From Ceratotherium simum simum (lineage: Eukaryota; Chordata; Mammalia; Perissodactyla; Rhinocerotidae): a stretch of 64,000 bases of DNA. The stretch is taken from the NCBI RefSeq assembly GCF_000283155.1, contig NW_004454171.1, positions 9,620,283 through 9,684,282 of the forward strand, read 5' to 3'. The notes under the pieces were generated by a model. That model was not told the origin of the DNA and ran no database searches. It saw only the letters and a list, made by a program, of their open reading frames with translations. The position numbers and the translations under genes were made by a program. How positions within the stretch are numbered: the first letter of the stretch is position 1; each line of letters begins with the position of its first letter. Shown in pieces: positions 38,222-50,324 of this stretch.

Positions 38222-38926
38222 AAGAACACGTTTTGTAGGGCTTTTGTTTTTATTTTTGTTTAAACCCTAGTTTATTTACAGATAGAGCTCTAATTTTTAA
38301 AGCAAAACATAAATCAAAATACAGTTTCATACCACCCAAACATTACATACATGTTACACGCACATACCACACACTTACATACATGCAAAATCATGCACAA
38401 TTATGTAAAATAAAGGCCTGACATAAAACGGCTCAGAAATATGATATGGCATGATATGATATAATAGCACTCTGGAAGTAGTATTTACAAGAAGACTCTT
38501 TTGGAAGTGCATACCACTTCCAAAGTAGAACTTAAGGTTTCAAAATACTATAATTTCTTTAAATAAAGATACTTTATAACTAAGACAATCAGGTAGCATT
38601 TTGTTGACTGTTCCTTGGATATAATAATGTCTGACATATGGTCACTTTTGTCCTTTCACATCATTTAATATACATCCTCTCACTTGATTTGTCCTAGATC
38701 ACATAGTTAACTGATGGCAGAACTTGCACGAAAGCCCAGATGTTCTGAAACTTAGGCTACAGTTCATAAATTTACCACTATTCTTGCAAATTGTAAGGTG
38801 ATAGAGGATGACAGAATTATATATTTTTCACATATAAAAATAAAACTATTAGGCACAGTATTAAATAATTTTCTTGAGTACACAAAAGGCTAGAAGAGCA
38901 TGGGCCCAATTAAAATCGAAAAACAG
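38222..38926. other. MYO3A intron between two EREs
   Basis: Unassigned. A faint reversed MIR-like stretch lies at about 38640-38770. Imperfect acacataca-type repeats occur near 38345-38400. Confidence 0.4.
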
Positions 38927-39132
38927 AGGCCAGCCCAGTAGCGTAGTGGCTATATTCACGCACTCCGCTTTGGTGGCCCAGGGTTCCCAGGTACAGATCC
39001 TGGGCACGGACTTAAGCACCACTCATCAAGCCATGCTGTGGCAGGCCTCCCACATATAAAGTAGAGGAAGATGGGCACAGATGTTAGCCCAGGGCCAATC
39101 TTCCTCACAAAAAAAGAGAAAGGAAAAAAAAT
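38927..39132 (+). repeat. ERE SINE, older copy
   Basis: Diverged sense ERE (aggccagcccagtagcgtag, atgggcacagatgttagccc) lacking the second gatgttagctc block. The exact target-site duplication gaaaaacag is at 38918-38926 and 39133-39141. Confidence 0.9.
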
Positions 39133-39609
39133 GAAAAACAGCCTAGTTAAATTCCAGAATACTATTCTATACTGAAACCATGAGTGGTTGAATAATGCAT
39201 AATTATATATTTATATTCATAAAACACACATTGTCTGATATTAAAAACCAATCAATATGTCAAATAGAATTTTTAAACTCACAATCACAAGTTTTACAGC
39301 CATTAAATATATATTACCTATATAAACAATGTAATTGTACTTTTCACTCTCCCATACTTGGTCCAGAGGTAGACATTAAGTATACAATTTTTCAGGTATC
39401 TGTTTATTGATATGATACGTAGTATAGACCAGTTACCAATAACTGGAACGAATTAACATTCCACGACATACTTTTGGGAAAAGGAAGACCACAAACTGCA
39501 TCCAGATTGATTCATCTTCTATTTTTTCCTATCTCTGTGTTTTAACAATAATTATTTAACTGTTTATTCAAGGTATTGAATAAAAAATTCTTTGGCATCA
39601 TTTATATTA

Positions 39610-39789
<180 letters not shown>

Positions 39790-40412
39790 CTATAATAAAA
39801 TAAGAGTAATTTATTTTTCTTAAAAAATCATTTATGGTCAATTACAATTTAAGAAGTAAATAATAACAAATAAAACAACTGGAATCTGGACCAAGGATCA
39901 GAAAGAAATAGACATACTGATAGTAAGGAGCGTAACATCGGGTCAGCAACTATCCTTTCACTCCACAGGCTTTTTCTTTTGTTTTGAGAGCAATAGAGGG
40001 ATGTCATTGTTACCTGTGTTTTCCAAAGGGCGTATTATATGTTACACAGGTTTTATATATATAATGCTTTCAAGGAAATGAGTAAATGCAGTAGATGAAG
40101 TAAAGAGGAAGAGCCCCAGATAAGAGAAGAGAAGAGAAGATACAGTGAACATGATCTTTTCTCCAAGTCAAGGGTATTCAGTGGCTCTGTGAAATGTTCT
40201 AGCTCTTTGCTTAGAGATTTGGCTTTGAGGCAGAGTGAAAAGTTCAGAAAAGTAACTTTCATAGTTGATAAATCATATGAGTACATGGAATCAATTTTAG
40301 TAATGTCAGAAATCATCATTTATAGTACATGACACAAGAGAAGAGCCAAAGATCTGAGGTAAAAAAAAAAAAAATCCAAAAATAAAACACAGACAATAAA
40401 AACAAACACACC
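39790..40412. other. MYO3A intron upstream of the GDILIALN exon
   Basis: Unassigned. Minor GAGAA repeats at about 40118-40140. An A-rich stretch precedes the ERE. Confidence 0.4.
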
Positions 40413-40656
40413 GGGGTTGGCCCAGTGGCGCAGCGGTTAAGTGTGCATGCTCTGCTGTGGCGGCCCGAGTGTTCGCAGGTTCGGATCCCGGGCGTGCACC
40501 GACGCACTGCTTGTCAAGCCATGCTGTGGCGGCATCCCATATAAAGTAGAGGAAGATGGGCACGGATGTTAGCCCAGGGCCAGTCTTCCTCGACAAAAAG
40601 AGGAGGATTGGCATTGGATGTTAGCTCAGGGCTGATCTTCCTCACATACACACAAA
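40413..40656 (+). repeat. ERE SINE
   Basis: Near-full sense ERE (ggggttggcccagtggcgca, cccatataaagtagaggaag, two atgttagc blocks). Target-site duplication aaaacaaacacacc at 40399-40412 and 40657-40670. Third plus-strand ERE within 2.7 kb. Confidence 0.93.
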
Positions 40657-40670
40657 AAAACAAACACACC

Positions 40671-41713
40671 CAGTATTTAATATACAGGTCAGCAATATGA
40701 TCAGCAAAGCCTTCTTTATAATCCACGAGCCTAGGAATTCACATCATCAGAAAATCTGATATGTAAATATTCATAAAGGTGTTGGCAATCCTGACTTGCA
40801 AACACTATTTGATTACAAGATGTTTGATGTTTTCAAGAGAGATTATTTTGAGGAAGTGCTTGAGTTGTTTATGCAACCCTAAATTTACCAAATGACTACT
40901 TCTGTTCAGAAAATGTCTCCTGATTTGTTGTATTTCTGAGCAAAATGCTCAGGCATGTATCAGAAGTGTTAAAAAAACAAAAATCTGTGGATCAGGCAGG
41001 ATAGCAATCCGTACCTTTCACTGAAAAGGAGCTATTTATTTCTCTAATGATCTGATTATCTGGAATAAAGGGGGATGAGGAGAAAGGAGGCTGAGACTAT
41101 AATTTACTGGCTTGGATTTCTACCTTCACAAGAGATGTTTGAAATAGGTCTGAGGTAATGGGATAAGCAGTTTCAAGCAGAATTCAATGCCCTAAACGGT
41201 TAGCTTTGTGCGAGCAGGAGCTCGTGGTCCCACGAGGGGGACACTGTCCATGGTGACAGACAGGCTCTCGAGGTGTCTTAGAGGCTTGGGGGTACTGCCA
41301 CGGAGTATGGAACAGGAGAGGACAAAGAAGGAGGATGCCACATGGTGGTTGCAGGAGGCAGACTGTTTTTTGACCACAGTAAAACATCCCTTTGAGATGC
41401 CCAGAAACAACTGATGGGAAGAAGGGGTGTGTGACCTAAGCAACTCATGCTCACGGGAACTCACACCTTTGTAACTTGAGTATCATAAAAAGAAGAAAAA
41501 ATTGACACCAGAACAAAGAGATCCGGAAATTTGAGTTACACATATTAAAACTGAAGATAGGAGAGAGAATCAGGAAGCTAAGAGACAAAGAAAGCTAAGA
41601 GACAAAGAAAGCATGAGACTTACAGATGCTATTCAAACAACTTCCTGCTCACGTCACTTCTATAAATTAAAAAAAGTCTAGAATGTTTAAGTTTAACTAA
41701 ACTAGTTTCTTAC
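40671..41713. other. MYO3A intron, no recognised element
   Basis: Unassigned. Short frames near 41184-41464 on both strands show no domain. A direct repeat (gctaagagacaaagaaagc, twice) is at about 41578-41612. Confidence 0.45.
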
Positions 41714-41813
41714 CTCATCCAAAACTTCTAAAGTTGCCAAATCATCCACATCCTTCAGGCTGGAAATCAGAGGCCTGCTGAAGTTACTTTTCTTGGTGTG
41801 AATACGTTCATGT
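41714..41813 (-). CDS. MYO3A: MYO3A exon: kinase-motor linker and start of the motor domain
   Basis: First recognisable exon in transcription order. It opens with the third base of a split codon after a ctccacag acceptor and ends on GAG before gtaag. The 33 complete codons begin [15 protein letters not shown], a basic linker, and end [13 protein letters not shown], the conserved start of myosin motors (the valid/DL-containing segment). It links the upstream kinase to the ATPase motor. The preceding exon must end in phase 2; I could not find it up to 64000. The nearest notable neighbour is one arm of an inverted repeat about 450 bp upstream. Confidence 0.93.
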
Positions 41814-42263
41814 CTGTGGAGCAAAAGAAAAAGAAAAACACTTTCTGGTTTGAGAACTTATTACAGATCATAGTGGGAGTAAGTTTTAGATACAGAGGAG
41901 GCTGAAAAACTTCTACGATGCTGATTTACTGAATTCAATGACAACAATTTACCAGAAAATAGCCTAATGTATTTGATCTGTTTGTCTTCTTCCCACCTTT
42001 GGAAAAATGCAACATGTCCAACTTACTTCATGGATGATCAAAAGAGTTCATTATTTCAATTAAGAACTATCCTATATAATTTGCTTTAAAGCTTCCTCTA
42101 AATTTCTATGTGTGATTTAATCTGTTAAAAAAGTGATGAGTCAGAGAGATTTGAGTTCATTAGATTTCCAATTTTGTCTGAGGTACTCTTAGGCCATTGG
42201 TGGTCAAGGAACGGTAATTTTAAAAATTATTATTCAGCAAAATTTAAGAAGAATACAAAATAA

Positions 42264-42525
42264 ATTGTAGTAAGGGGTTCAAATATTAACTAAATTATGC
42301 ACACAAAAAAGTACATAATTATAAATTTTTGTAAGTGCTATAAAAATTATTACGGAAGAATCTAAGAATTGCAAATAGGAGTAAAACACTATTCCTATTA
42401 TTAGATACAAGTCCTTTATCAGATATGTGATTTGCAAATATTTTCTCCCAGTCTGTGGCTTCACCTTTTGTTCCCTTAACAGTGTCTTTGGCAGAGCAGA
42501 AGTTTTTCATTTTAATGAAGTCCAA
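42264..42525 (-). repeat. Left arm of a 262-bp inverted duplication
   Basis: Reverse complement of 44414-44675 with two mismatches by eye (a C/T in tattacggaag and one in cttcaccttttg), no gaps. It contains, read on the minus strand, a piece of L1 ORF2, an unassigned middle and a few bases of L2-like end. L1 similarity stops at its edge, so this looks like the derived copy. Confidence 0.93.
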
Positions 42526-42889
42526 AATCCACAATGTGGATTTTCAAACAGTTAAATTATGTAGAAAATTGATTTCAGGCACTAGGAAGTTTATTTTCAA
42601 AGTAAAACATTTCAGCAACTTTCAATAACAGCATAAAGATCTTGATTTCACATGAAGGCTGGAGAAATTGCTGAGGTAAACACAAGAGTTTGTTTCAACT
42701 TTTCTGGACACAAAATTGTCATCCACTTCATTCTGAGCAGGACTTTATTTTCAGTGTTTATTTTTGGACATACTTTGAAGCATCTGAATTTGTCCAGTAG
42801 TAAAAGGGGAAGGAATAAATAGATTGTGAGGAATAATAAGAATCATACCACTTAGTCAACTTCAACGGTTTCTCATGTTTAGAGAATTA

Positions 42890-44175
42890 AGTCACTATTG
42901 ATAAACTGTCCCCGCCCCTATCCACAGCCACCCCTCTTTTTGTGCACCAGATCCCATCTTCTCTCATGTATTCAAGACCATCACTCCTGCCGGCTCCTCT
43001 CATTCCTACATCACTCATTCTTCCCTCTCAGCTGTGACAGCACCCATCTCAGAACAAACACCCTTCCTTGACCTCCAGCTTCCTCCATCTACTGTTCCAT
43101 TTCCTTGTTTTATAGCAAAAATCCTCAAAAGAATTATTATACTTAATTTCTTCATTTTCTCTCCACCCATTAAGAAAACCCATTTCAATTAGGCTGTCAT
43201 CTGTACACTCCATGGAAACAGCTTTCATTAAGGCCAATAATGACCTTCACATCGCTAAATCCAACGGTCAATTCTAAGTCCTCATTTTACTTAACATACT
43301 GGCAGCATGTGACAAACTCCTTCTTGAATGTGTCTGTCTTGGGCTCCTATACACTTCTTTGATTCTCTTCCTTACCCCAGTGGCATCTCCATCTGAGTAT
43401 CTTCTTCTGTTTCCTCCTCATCTTTCCTCATAACTCTCACATTTTGGAGCCTCCCAAACTTCAGTCCTTAGAGCTATTCACTACATTCACTTCTTGATTT
43501 CATAGCTTTAAATACCACTCATGCACTGACAACTCTGCTGATGTCTAGATTTAAGCAAACAACTGCTTACTCGATGCTTCACTTGGAAGTCTAGTAGGCA
43601 GATTTAACACATCCCAAACTGTGCTCCTGAATACCATAGCCCCAAGCTGCCCCTGCCCCATGATTCTCATCTCAGTAAATGGTGACTCCATTTTTCTGAT
43701 TGTTTAGGCAAAAAACCTTAGAGTGATCCTTGGCTCTTCTCTTTTTCTCAGATCCCTCATGCAGTCTGTATACAAATCCCATCAGCTCCATCACGAACTA
43801 CATCTAGAACCAAACATTTCTCACCACCATCGTCTCCACCACATTTCATCTCACAACCACAACAGCCTCCCAAGTGGTGTCCCTGCTGCCACCCCTGTCT
43901 TCTTACACTCTTCTCATCACTGCAGTCAGAGTGACCTTTCAAAAAATATGTAAGATCTGCCCTTTGTTTTTGTTATTTCCTCCTCAGCCCCATCTGTGTG
44001 ATGAAACTGTATTCACTTTTCACAGTCCACCTCAAATGCCACCTCTTTTCAACCCCTCAGCATAATTCTATCCATCCTTTCAGGACCAATATCTTAGTTA
44101 AGTCATTTCAGTCAATCATTTGTGTACTTATTCCCTTTACTAGACTGTAAAGTTCTTCGGGATAGGGCTATCTCT
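42890..44175 (+). repeat. L2 element, sense, ORF2 and 3'UTR remnants
   Basis: Long CT-rich sense L2 text (cattaaggccaataatgacc, aaaccttagagtgatccttg, cagcctcccaagtggtgtcc) to a 3' end at about 44140-44175 (ttactagactgtaaagttct). No intact frame. It fills most of the spacer between the inverted arms. Confidence 0.7.
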
Positions 44176-44540
44176 TCAACATATGGTGTGGGAACAACTG
44201 GACATTTATGGGCAGAAACAAAAGGAATCTAGACACTAACCTTCCACTTTCAGGAAAACTAACTCAAAATGGACTGTAGACTTAAATGTAAAATGCAAAA
44301 CTATAAACCTCCTAGAAGTTAACATAGGAGAAAATCTAGATAACCTTGGGTTTGGAAATGAATTTTTAGATATAACACCAAAAGCACCATCTATGGAAAA
44401 AAAAATTGGTAAGTTGGACTTCATTAAAATGAAAAACTTCTGCTCTGCCAAAGACACTGTTAAGGGAACAAAAAGTGAAGCCACAGACTGGGAGAAAATA
44501 TTTGCAAATCACATATCTGATAAAGGACTTGTATCTAATA
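44176..44540 (+). repeat. L1 ORF2 fragment, sense
   Basis: aggaaaactaactcaaaatg, ttcattaaaatgaaaaactt and gactgggagaaaatatttgc are L1 ORF2 C-terminal text. It stops abruptly at about 44540 without a 3'UTR. Its last about 130 bp belong to the right arm of the inverted duplication. Confidence 0.8.
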
Positions 44541-44675
44541 ATAGGAATAGTGTTTTACTCCTATTTGCAATTCTTAGATTCTTCCATAATAATTTTTATA
44601 GCACTTACAAAAATTTATAATTATGTACTTTTTTGTGTGCATAATTTAGTTAATATTTGAACCCCTTACTACAAT
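44414..44675 (+). repeat. Right arm of a 262-bp inverted duplication
   Basis: Partner of 42264-42525. L1 similarity continues uninterrupted through its left edge and L2 3' text continues through its right edge, so this arm is in its original context and is probably the source. Confidence 0.93.
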
Positions 44676-44800
44676 GTAAGCTCCAAGACACATGAGAGTG
44701 TGTGTGTTTAGTTCCCCATTGTATCCCAGGAATAAGCAGATTATTTAGAACATAGTAGGTCCTCAATAAATGTTAGTTGAATGAATGAGTGAATGCATAT
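44655..44800 (+). repeat. L2 3' end, sense
   Basis: ttactacaatgtaagctcca, then agaacatagtaggtcctcaa and taaatgttagttgaatgaat: a second, separate L2 terminus. Confidence 0.75.
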
Positions 44801-45159
44801 CTCCCATGATTTCTGGCACAGGATTTGCACATAGTTGGTCTCCACATTTGCTGATCTCAACAAGTGTCATCTTATTTATCTCCCTATTTCCAAAGAGATT
44901 CATTTTTAAGAAAATAGAGAAAGAAATCCAGTTATCCATTTAATTTGAAGTGAAAAGCCCTGAATTTTTCATCTGTTTTTATGGGCCCATTTGGCAGCTA
45001 ACAACTATTCTCAGAGAATTACAAGGAGCACGTGGTGAAGAACAGGAGGATCAATATTTGGCTGGCTGGTACCCTCACTCTCCACTCCTGTGAAGTCATC
45101 CTCCATGATGCTTTTGGTATTAGCTTCCAAAAACTCTGAAAAGATTTTGTTATTGTGAT

Positions 45160-45480
45160 GATTAGAAATCTCAGATGGCTCCCCATTTTCTACATTATGA
45201 CTTAAAAATGCCTTGGCATGGAATTCCTGGACCTTCTCAGTCTTGTCTCAAACAATCTTTCCAGCATCCATCGCCATTCATCTCCATACAGAACATTCCC
45301 CAGTATGCCAAGTATTTTCAAGATTCTGTGCTTTTGCTCATTCTATTTTCTCTGCCTAGAATTATTTTCCTTCCATGTCAGGCAAAATTCTACTTATCAT
45401 GCAAAGTCAGGCTCAAATAGCACTCCCTCTGTGAAGCCATTGCAGGCCTTTCCAGAGCAAATGTATCACTAACAGAGAAG
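45160..45480 (+). repeat. L2 fragment, sense
   Basis: gatggctccccattttctac and ctctgcctagaattattttc followed by ctctgtgaagccattgcagg match sense L2. Frames at 45175-45472 are inside it. Confidence 0.65.
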
Positions 45481-45790
45481 CTTTCACATTTAATTAGTTA
45501 TGTTCATCATTCCTGCCAGACTGGGAGAAACTTGTGGACAGAAACCAAGTGTTATTCAGCTTTCTATGCCTGGGATCAAGGATACGAAGATGTAAAATAC
45601 AATTGGTGGCTTGAATATTAAGAACTACACAACCAGCTGGTGTGCAAAGAATAGTATCTTAGTGTGACCAATCCACTGTCTTTCCCTTTTAGTCCACATC
45701 CCACCATTTCTGGCAAGCCTTTTAATAATAAGCCAGTTCAGGCACCAAAACCCACCTGACCTACCATCCTTCTCACCTCTCACCACAATA

Positions 45791-46060
45791 TACTTTCTCT
45801 TTTTTCTTTGCTGGGAAAGATTTGCCCTGAGCTAACATTTGTTGCCAATCTTCCTCTCTCTCTTTCTTCTTTTGCTCCCCAAAGCCCCAGTACACAGTTG
45901 TATATTCTAGCTGCAGGTCCTTCTAGCTCTTCTACGTGAGCCACCACTACAGCATGGCTACTGACAAACGAGTGGTGTGGTTCCATGCCCAGGAACTGAA
46001 CCCAGGCTGCTGAAGCAGAGCATGCCAAACTTTAACCACTAGGCCATCAGGGCTGGCCCC
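45791..46060 (-). repeat. ERE-related SINE, old subfamily
   Basis: Diverged reversed ERE with an extra internal segment: gccctgagctaacatttgtt, ccaccactacagcatggcta, and terminal catcagggctggcccc. Imperfect flanking repeat cacaatatac/cacaatacac. Confidence 0.8.
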
Positions 46061-46560
46061 ACAATACACCTCTAATATTCACAGAATTCAATTCTGTGAG
46101 TATCACTTTTAATGGAAAGTATTAATTCTAGTCTTCTATATGTACCCAAACGTGAAGAGGCTGTCAGGTTGATATCTGACGGGGAAAAGGGGGAAGAGTG
46201 GGAGAAAGCAGGCCATGTTCTGTGGACTCAGGGACGGGCCCTGCAGCCGGAACAGGGAGAGGGATGGCAGTCCACGGCGAGGCCGGACTTCAGCCACAAT
46301 GGGAAGCCAGTGAAATATTTTACCAAAGGGCAAAGTGTGGAAATAATAGAGTGGAGTAGCAAAGAAATGTAATCATTTTACTATATTCTAAAAATATACA
46401 TCATCACTAAATAAAGACACCCAAGAAAAGTTAAAATTCTAGTAGTGAATACTTTATAATTTAAGGTCATATATTCTAAGAACATATTATATGACTAATG
46501 TGGCAAATTAGTAGAGAAAGAAAAAAATTCAAGAAATTGTGCTAGGACAGCTAATTAAAA
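46061..46560. other. Intron, no recognised element
   Basis: Contains a GC-rich patch at about 46150-46320 with frames on both strands but no recognisable product. Confidence 0.4.
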
Positions 46561-46895
46561 ACTTAGGAATTGTGTACTCCATGTAAAAATAAACTCTAGA
46601 TGGATTAAAAAACCTATAGATTTAAAAATGCAATCATAAAAGTTCTAGGAGAACATGCAAAAGAATAGTTGTGTAATAATAGGGTGGGGATGGAATTTGT
46701 AAGTATGATAAGATAGAAGAAAATGAAAAAAATGGAATCAATTTGATAAGATAATTTTAATATAAGTACCATGAGAACAGAAGATAAAAGAGAAAGTGGG
46801 AAAAATATTTGCAACATGTATAATTGACAAAGGATTAATGTGCTTAATATGTAAAGAACTCTTGAAACTCAATAAAAAGAACAATGAAAATAAGA
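46560..46895 (+). repeat. Old L1 ORF2 fragment, sense
   Basis: aataaactctagatggatta and agtgggaaaaatatttgcaa, then aactcttgaaactcaataaa are diverged ORF2 3' text. Confidence 0.65.
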
Positions 46896-47614
46896 TGCCC
46901 TGGGATATTTATGATGGTAATCTTGTATCGAACACACAGATTTTAGGCTTGTCCATTTTGATTTGGGTAGATGAATTTTTTCATGGGGAAAAAACCCTTC
47001 TCTTCTACCTCTGTCATCATTTCCTAAAAAACATGTTATCACCAAAAGATGTTAAAAGCTAATAACCTTACCTAGATTGAGGATATTAAAATGGCTGAAT
47101 CATATAATCTCTGTTGCCTCTTCCAATACTGGAATTCTTTAATTTGTTGACCTGATGGGTTTGAAAGGTTTGTGTACCGAAATGTATATTACCTAGGGTA
47201 TGGCTGACTGCTTCATTCTGAAGAGAAATTGCAGTCATTTTCTATGACTTTGAAAAACTAGCTTTTACTACTTTTACAGAATTTACCAGAGTAATTGTAA
47301 AGACAGCTCAGCCCTATTCTAAGCATAGTTCCATTATTAAGATTTCTCTCTAATTAAAGGGTGGAGGGGCTGAGGGATGTGGGGCATGGCCGAGCAGGTA
47401 GCAATGATGGCCATAAAGTCAGGGAAGATTAGGGATTGACTAATGAATTATTAGATACTGAACTAAATTCCAAGATGATTAAATGGAAAAAAGAATCAGA
47501 ATGTTTAGATCAAACAACAAAAGATTCTGTGAGGATAAATAAAATGGATTATTTCGTGTAAAATGTATAATTAGAATGGGTGTATGGAAATGCCTAATAT
47601 ATAAGAGCTATTAT

Positions 47615-47795
47615 TATTTCGATTGTGGTTCTACTACTTACTAACCATGTGGCCTTGGGCAAGTAACTACTCTGCTTCCTCAGATATAAAATGGAAATAA
47701 TAATAGCCTATTTCATAAGGCTGTTGTGAGATTAAATTATATAATACATGTAAAGTGATTCATCCAGTGCCTGCTATGTTTAATAAATTTTTAAA
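47615..47795 (+). repeat. MIR, sense
   Basis: ccatgtggccttgggcaagt, cataaggctgttgtgagatt and atacatgtaaagtgattcat follow the MIR consensus in order. An AT-rich TATTTA low-complexity tract follows to about 48000. Confidence 0.85.
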
Positions 47796-48229
47796 TTATT
47801 TTTAGTTTTTATGGTCATGGATCTTATATTTTATATTTATTATTTTATATTTAAAGAAAAAATAAATTTATTATTATTATTACTTTATGGTCATGGGTTC
47901 AATCCTCATTTACTTTATATTTAATATTTACTTTTAATTTATATTTAATTATATTTGAAATTTACACGTAAATTTACTTTATATTTAGTCATTCCATAGA
48001 TGACCCCTCTACCTGCAACAAACGTGAATTGTAAATACATGACACAGGACTCAGCATAAACCGAGCAAGGAATGAGAAGACTTTGAGCCCAGGCCTTGCT
48101 GAGGAAGGATTCACGAACGTCACTGTTTTTGAAGGCTTTCATTGTGGTTATTATTAAATCCCATGTATACTCTGACAGTAGCATCTCAGCAGGAATTATG
48201 CATTATATTAGACATTGGGAGACGAGGCA

Positions 48230-48660
48230 AACACCTCTTTCTTTCTTTTTTTCTCCTCCCTATTCTCGCTGCAGTGTTCGAGGCTGATTCTACAGGTAAG
48301 AGCTGACGCTTAGTCGGGTGCTGGAGGAACGTGGTGAAAAGGCCCACGGTCGTCTGCACATGTCGGCTCCAGCACACTTCCCTCCCAGCTCTCACTGGCT
48401 CAGGGTTGAGTGCTGCTCTCTGCCAGCTCGGTTTAACAGAAGCAGCCCCCTGGCCACTGGAATGATCTATCTGTATTTCTGTACACCAATTACTGCTAGA
48501 CAGGGACATCCGCAGGAAAGCACGGTCAGCATTGCTGTCACTTGGTTGAGTCTTAAATATTATGGAGACAATGAAGCAGAAAAAAAAAAAAAGACTGAGC
48601 TGTTGTGACAAAGCAGCATCAGTGAATGACTCATGTTTATACTCTTTCAAGTGGCGTGAT
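48230..48660. other. Unexplained GC/CpG-richer intronic segment
   Basis: Not assignable to a repeat. GC-richer than its surroundings, with a CT tract followed by ctcgctgcag and, 21 bp later, tacag|gtaagag on the plus strand, and an AP-1-type TGACTCA at 48627-48633. Could be a regulatory or antisense-transcribed element, or neutral sequence. Confidence 0.3.
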
Positions 48661-48925
48661 GAGTTGCATCAATAATATTGTCGTTTAGCTGTAAAATTAG
48701 CCTAACATTTAAAAAGATACACAATTAACAATATAGAAGATCACAGGGTGGAAAAGTAAGAACAGTTAAGTAAAATGCAGTCCAATTTCCTTCAATTTTA
48801 AGAATTGTGAAAAGTGTGGTCGCCAAGTTTGTGCTGTGTCCAATCTTGTGGCAAAACTCAATGAACCAGGTGATTAATATGCCATCTCCATTCCTGTTCT
48901 GATTTGTTAGACTTCCCCTCCACCC

Positions 48926-48926
<1 letters not shown>

Positions 48927-48960
<34 letters not shown>
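48927..48960. repeat. (CA)n microsatellite
   Basis: About 16 uninterrupted AC units after a C-rich stretch. Confidence 0.95.
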
Positions 48961-48963
<3 letters not shown>

Positions 48964-49002
48964 GGATAGAGCCTTAAACTGTATGTTTCAACATCCACCA
49001 CT

Positions 49003-49175
49003 GCATTCATTCATTCAACAAACATTTAAATTTCTGGAGCACCTACCATGTTTCAGGCACTGTTAGGAGCTGGGATAAAGCTATGAAGACAACAGATAAG
49101 GTCCCTGCTCATGTGGAGCACACAATCTGATAGAAGAGTTAACAATAAACATATAAACAAAAAGTTAAGATAATT
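49003..49175 (-). repeat. L2 3' end, reversed
   Basis: ttcattcattcaacaaacat, accatgtttcaggcactgtt and aggtccctgctcatgtggag are reversed L2. Confidence 0.8.
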
Positions 49176-49499
49176 TCAGCTAGAACTGATATGTCTGAGT
49201 GGATTCCTTTTTGAAGAATACGTTGAAATCAAGGTAGCACTGGCTACTGCTTCAAATACTACTCGATTAACTGACAAAGTTGTATTTGTTCACATGAGTC
49301 TTGAAAATACATAAATCATGCATAGTTAATTCAGGTGCATAAAATTAGTTTATAAAAGATTTCTCCATGACTTAAACATTTTAAAAGCTATTAAAGTTGT
49401 AATGAATGATTAAAAGAACCTAAAGTATATTCTATGAATGAAAATAAAAAAAGAATCAGCAATTGTGAAAATATTTTACATCTTCTTACATGTCTCTTT

Positions 49500-49590
49500 T
49501 GGCCACTAATGTATCCTGAGCATCTAAAACAGTAGTGGGACATAGTAGGTACTCAGTAAATACGTGTAGAATGAATAAATGATCATTTGT
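49500..49590 (+). repeat. L2 3' end, sense
   Basis: gggacatagtaggtactcag then taaatacgtgtagaatgaat is the sense L2 terminus. Confidence 0.6.
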
Positions 49591-49730
49591 CAAAGGAAGA
49601 TATCCAGTCCAATCTTCATCATTATCTTAATATGATATCTGTGTTTGTCTGAAGCAAACTGAATTCTTTGGCGTTTATTTGTGTAAATAATAGCTTTGAA
49701 TTAGTTTTCTTAGTATAATATTGGGTATTC

Positions 49731-49984
49731 CTTTTTTTTTTTCTTTTGGTGAGGAAGATTGGCCCTGAGCTAACATCTGTTGCCAATCCTCCTCTTTTTG
49801 CTTGAGGAAGATTATCACTGAGCTAACATCTGTGCCCATCTTCCTCTATTTTGTATGTGGGATGCTGCCAAAGCATGGCTTGATGAGTGGCGTGTAGGTC
49901 CACGCCCAGGATCCGAACCCATGAACCCCAGGATGCTGAAGTGGAGTGAGCGAACTTAACCACTATGCCACCAGGCCAGGCTGC
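49731..49984 (-). repeat. ERE SINE
   Basis: Reversed ERE, moderately diverged, poly-T at left and ccaccaggccaggc at right. Exact target-site duplication attgggtatt at 49720-49729 and 49985-49994. Confidence 0.92.
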
Positions 49985-50324
49985 TATTGGGTATTTCTTA
50001 AAATGAGTAAGTACATTTTCATAAGAACATCTACATGTTTCTGTAATTCTATACATTAGTGATCATCTAATCAATCAGGACTAATTATTGTTCTGGTCAA
50101 CTTTCATTTCTCCAGTATCAAACAAATTTTTAAAATATGCATACACTGATGTCTTAGGTTTAACTACATAGCAAGTACCAGACAGAATTATAATGCAAAA
50201 AAATTTTAGTAGTTTAAAAAATACACATTTATAGGAAGTGATAGCTACAAATTTTGGAAGGGCATATTCTTCACAGTATTCTCACATCAGTGTCATTTTA
50301 ATAAAAATCTAAGTGTGCAATTCA

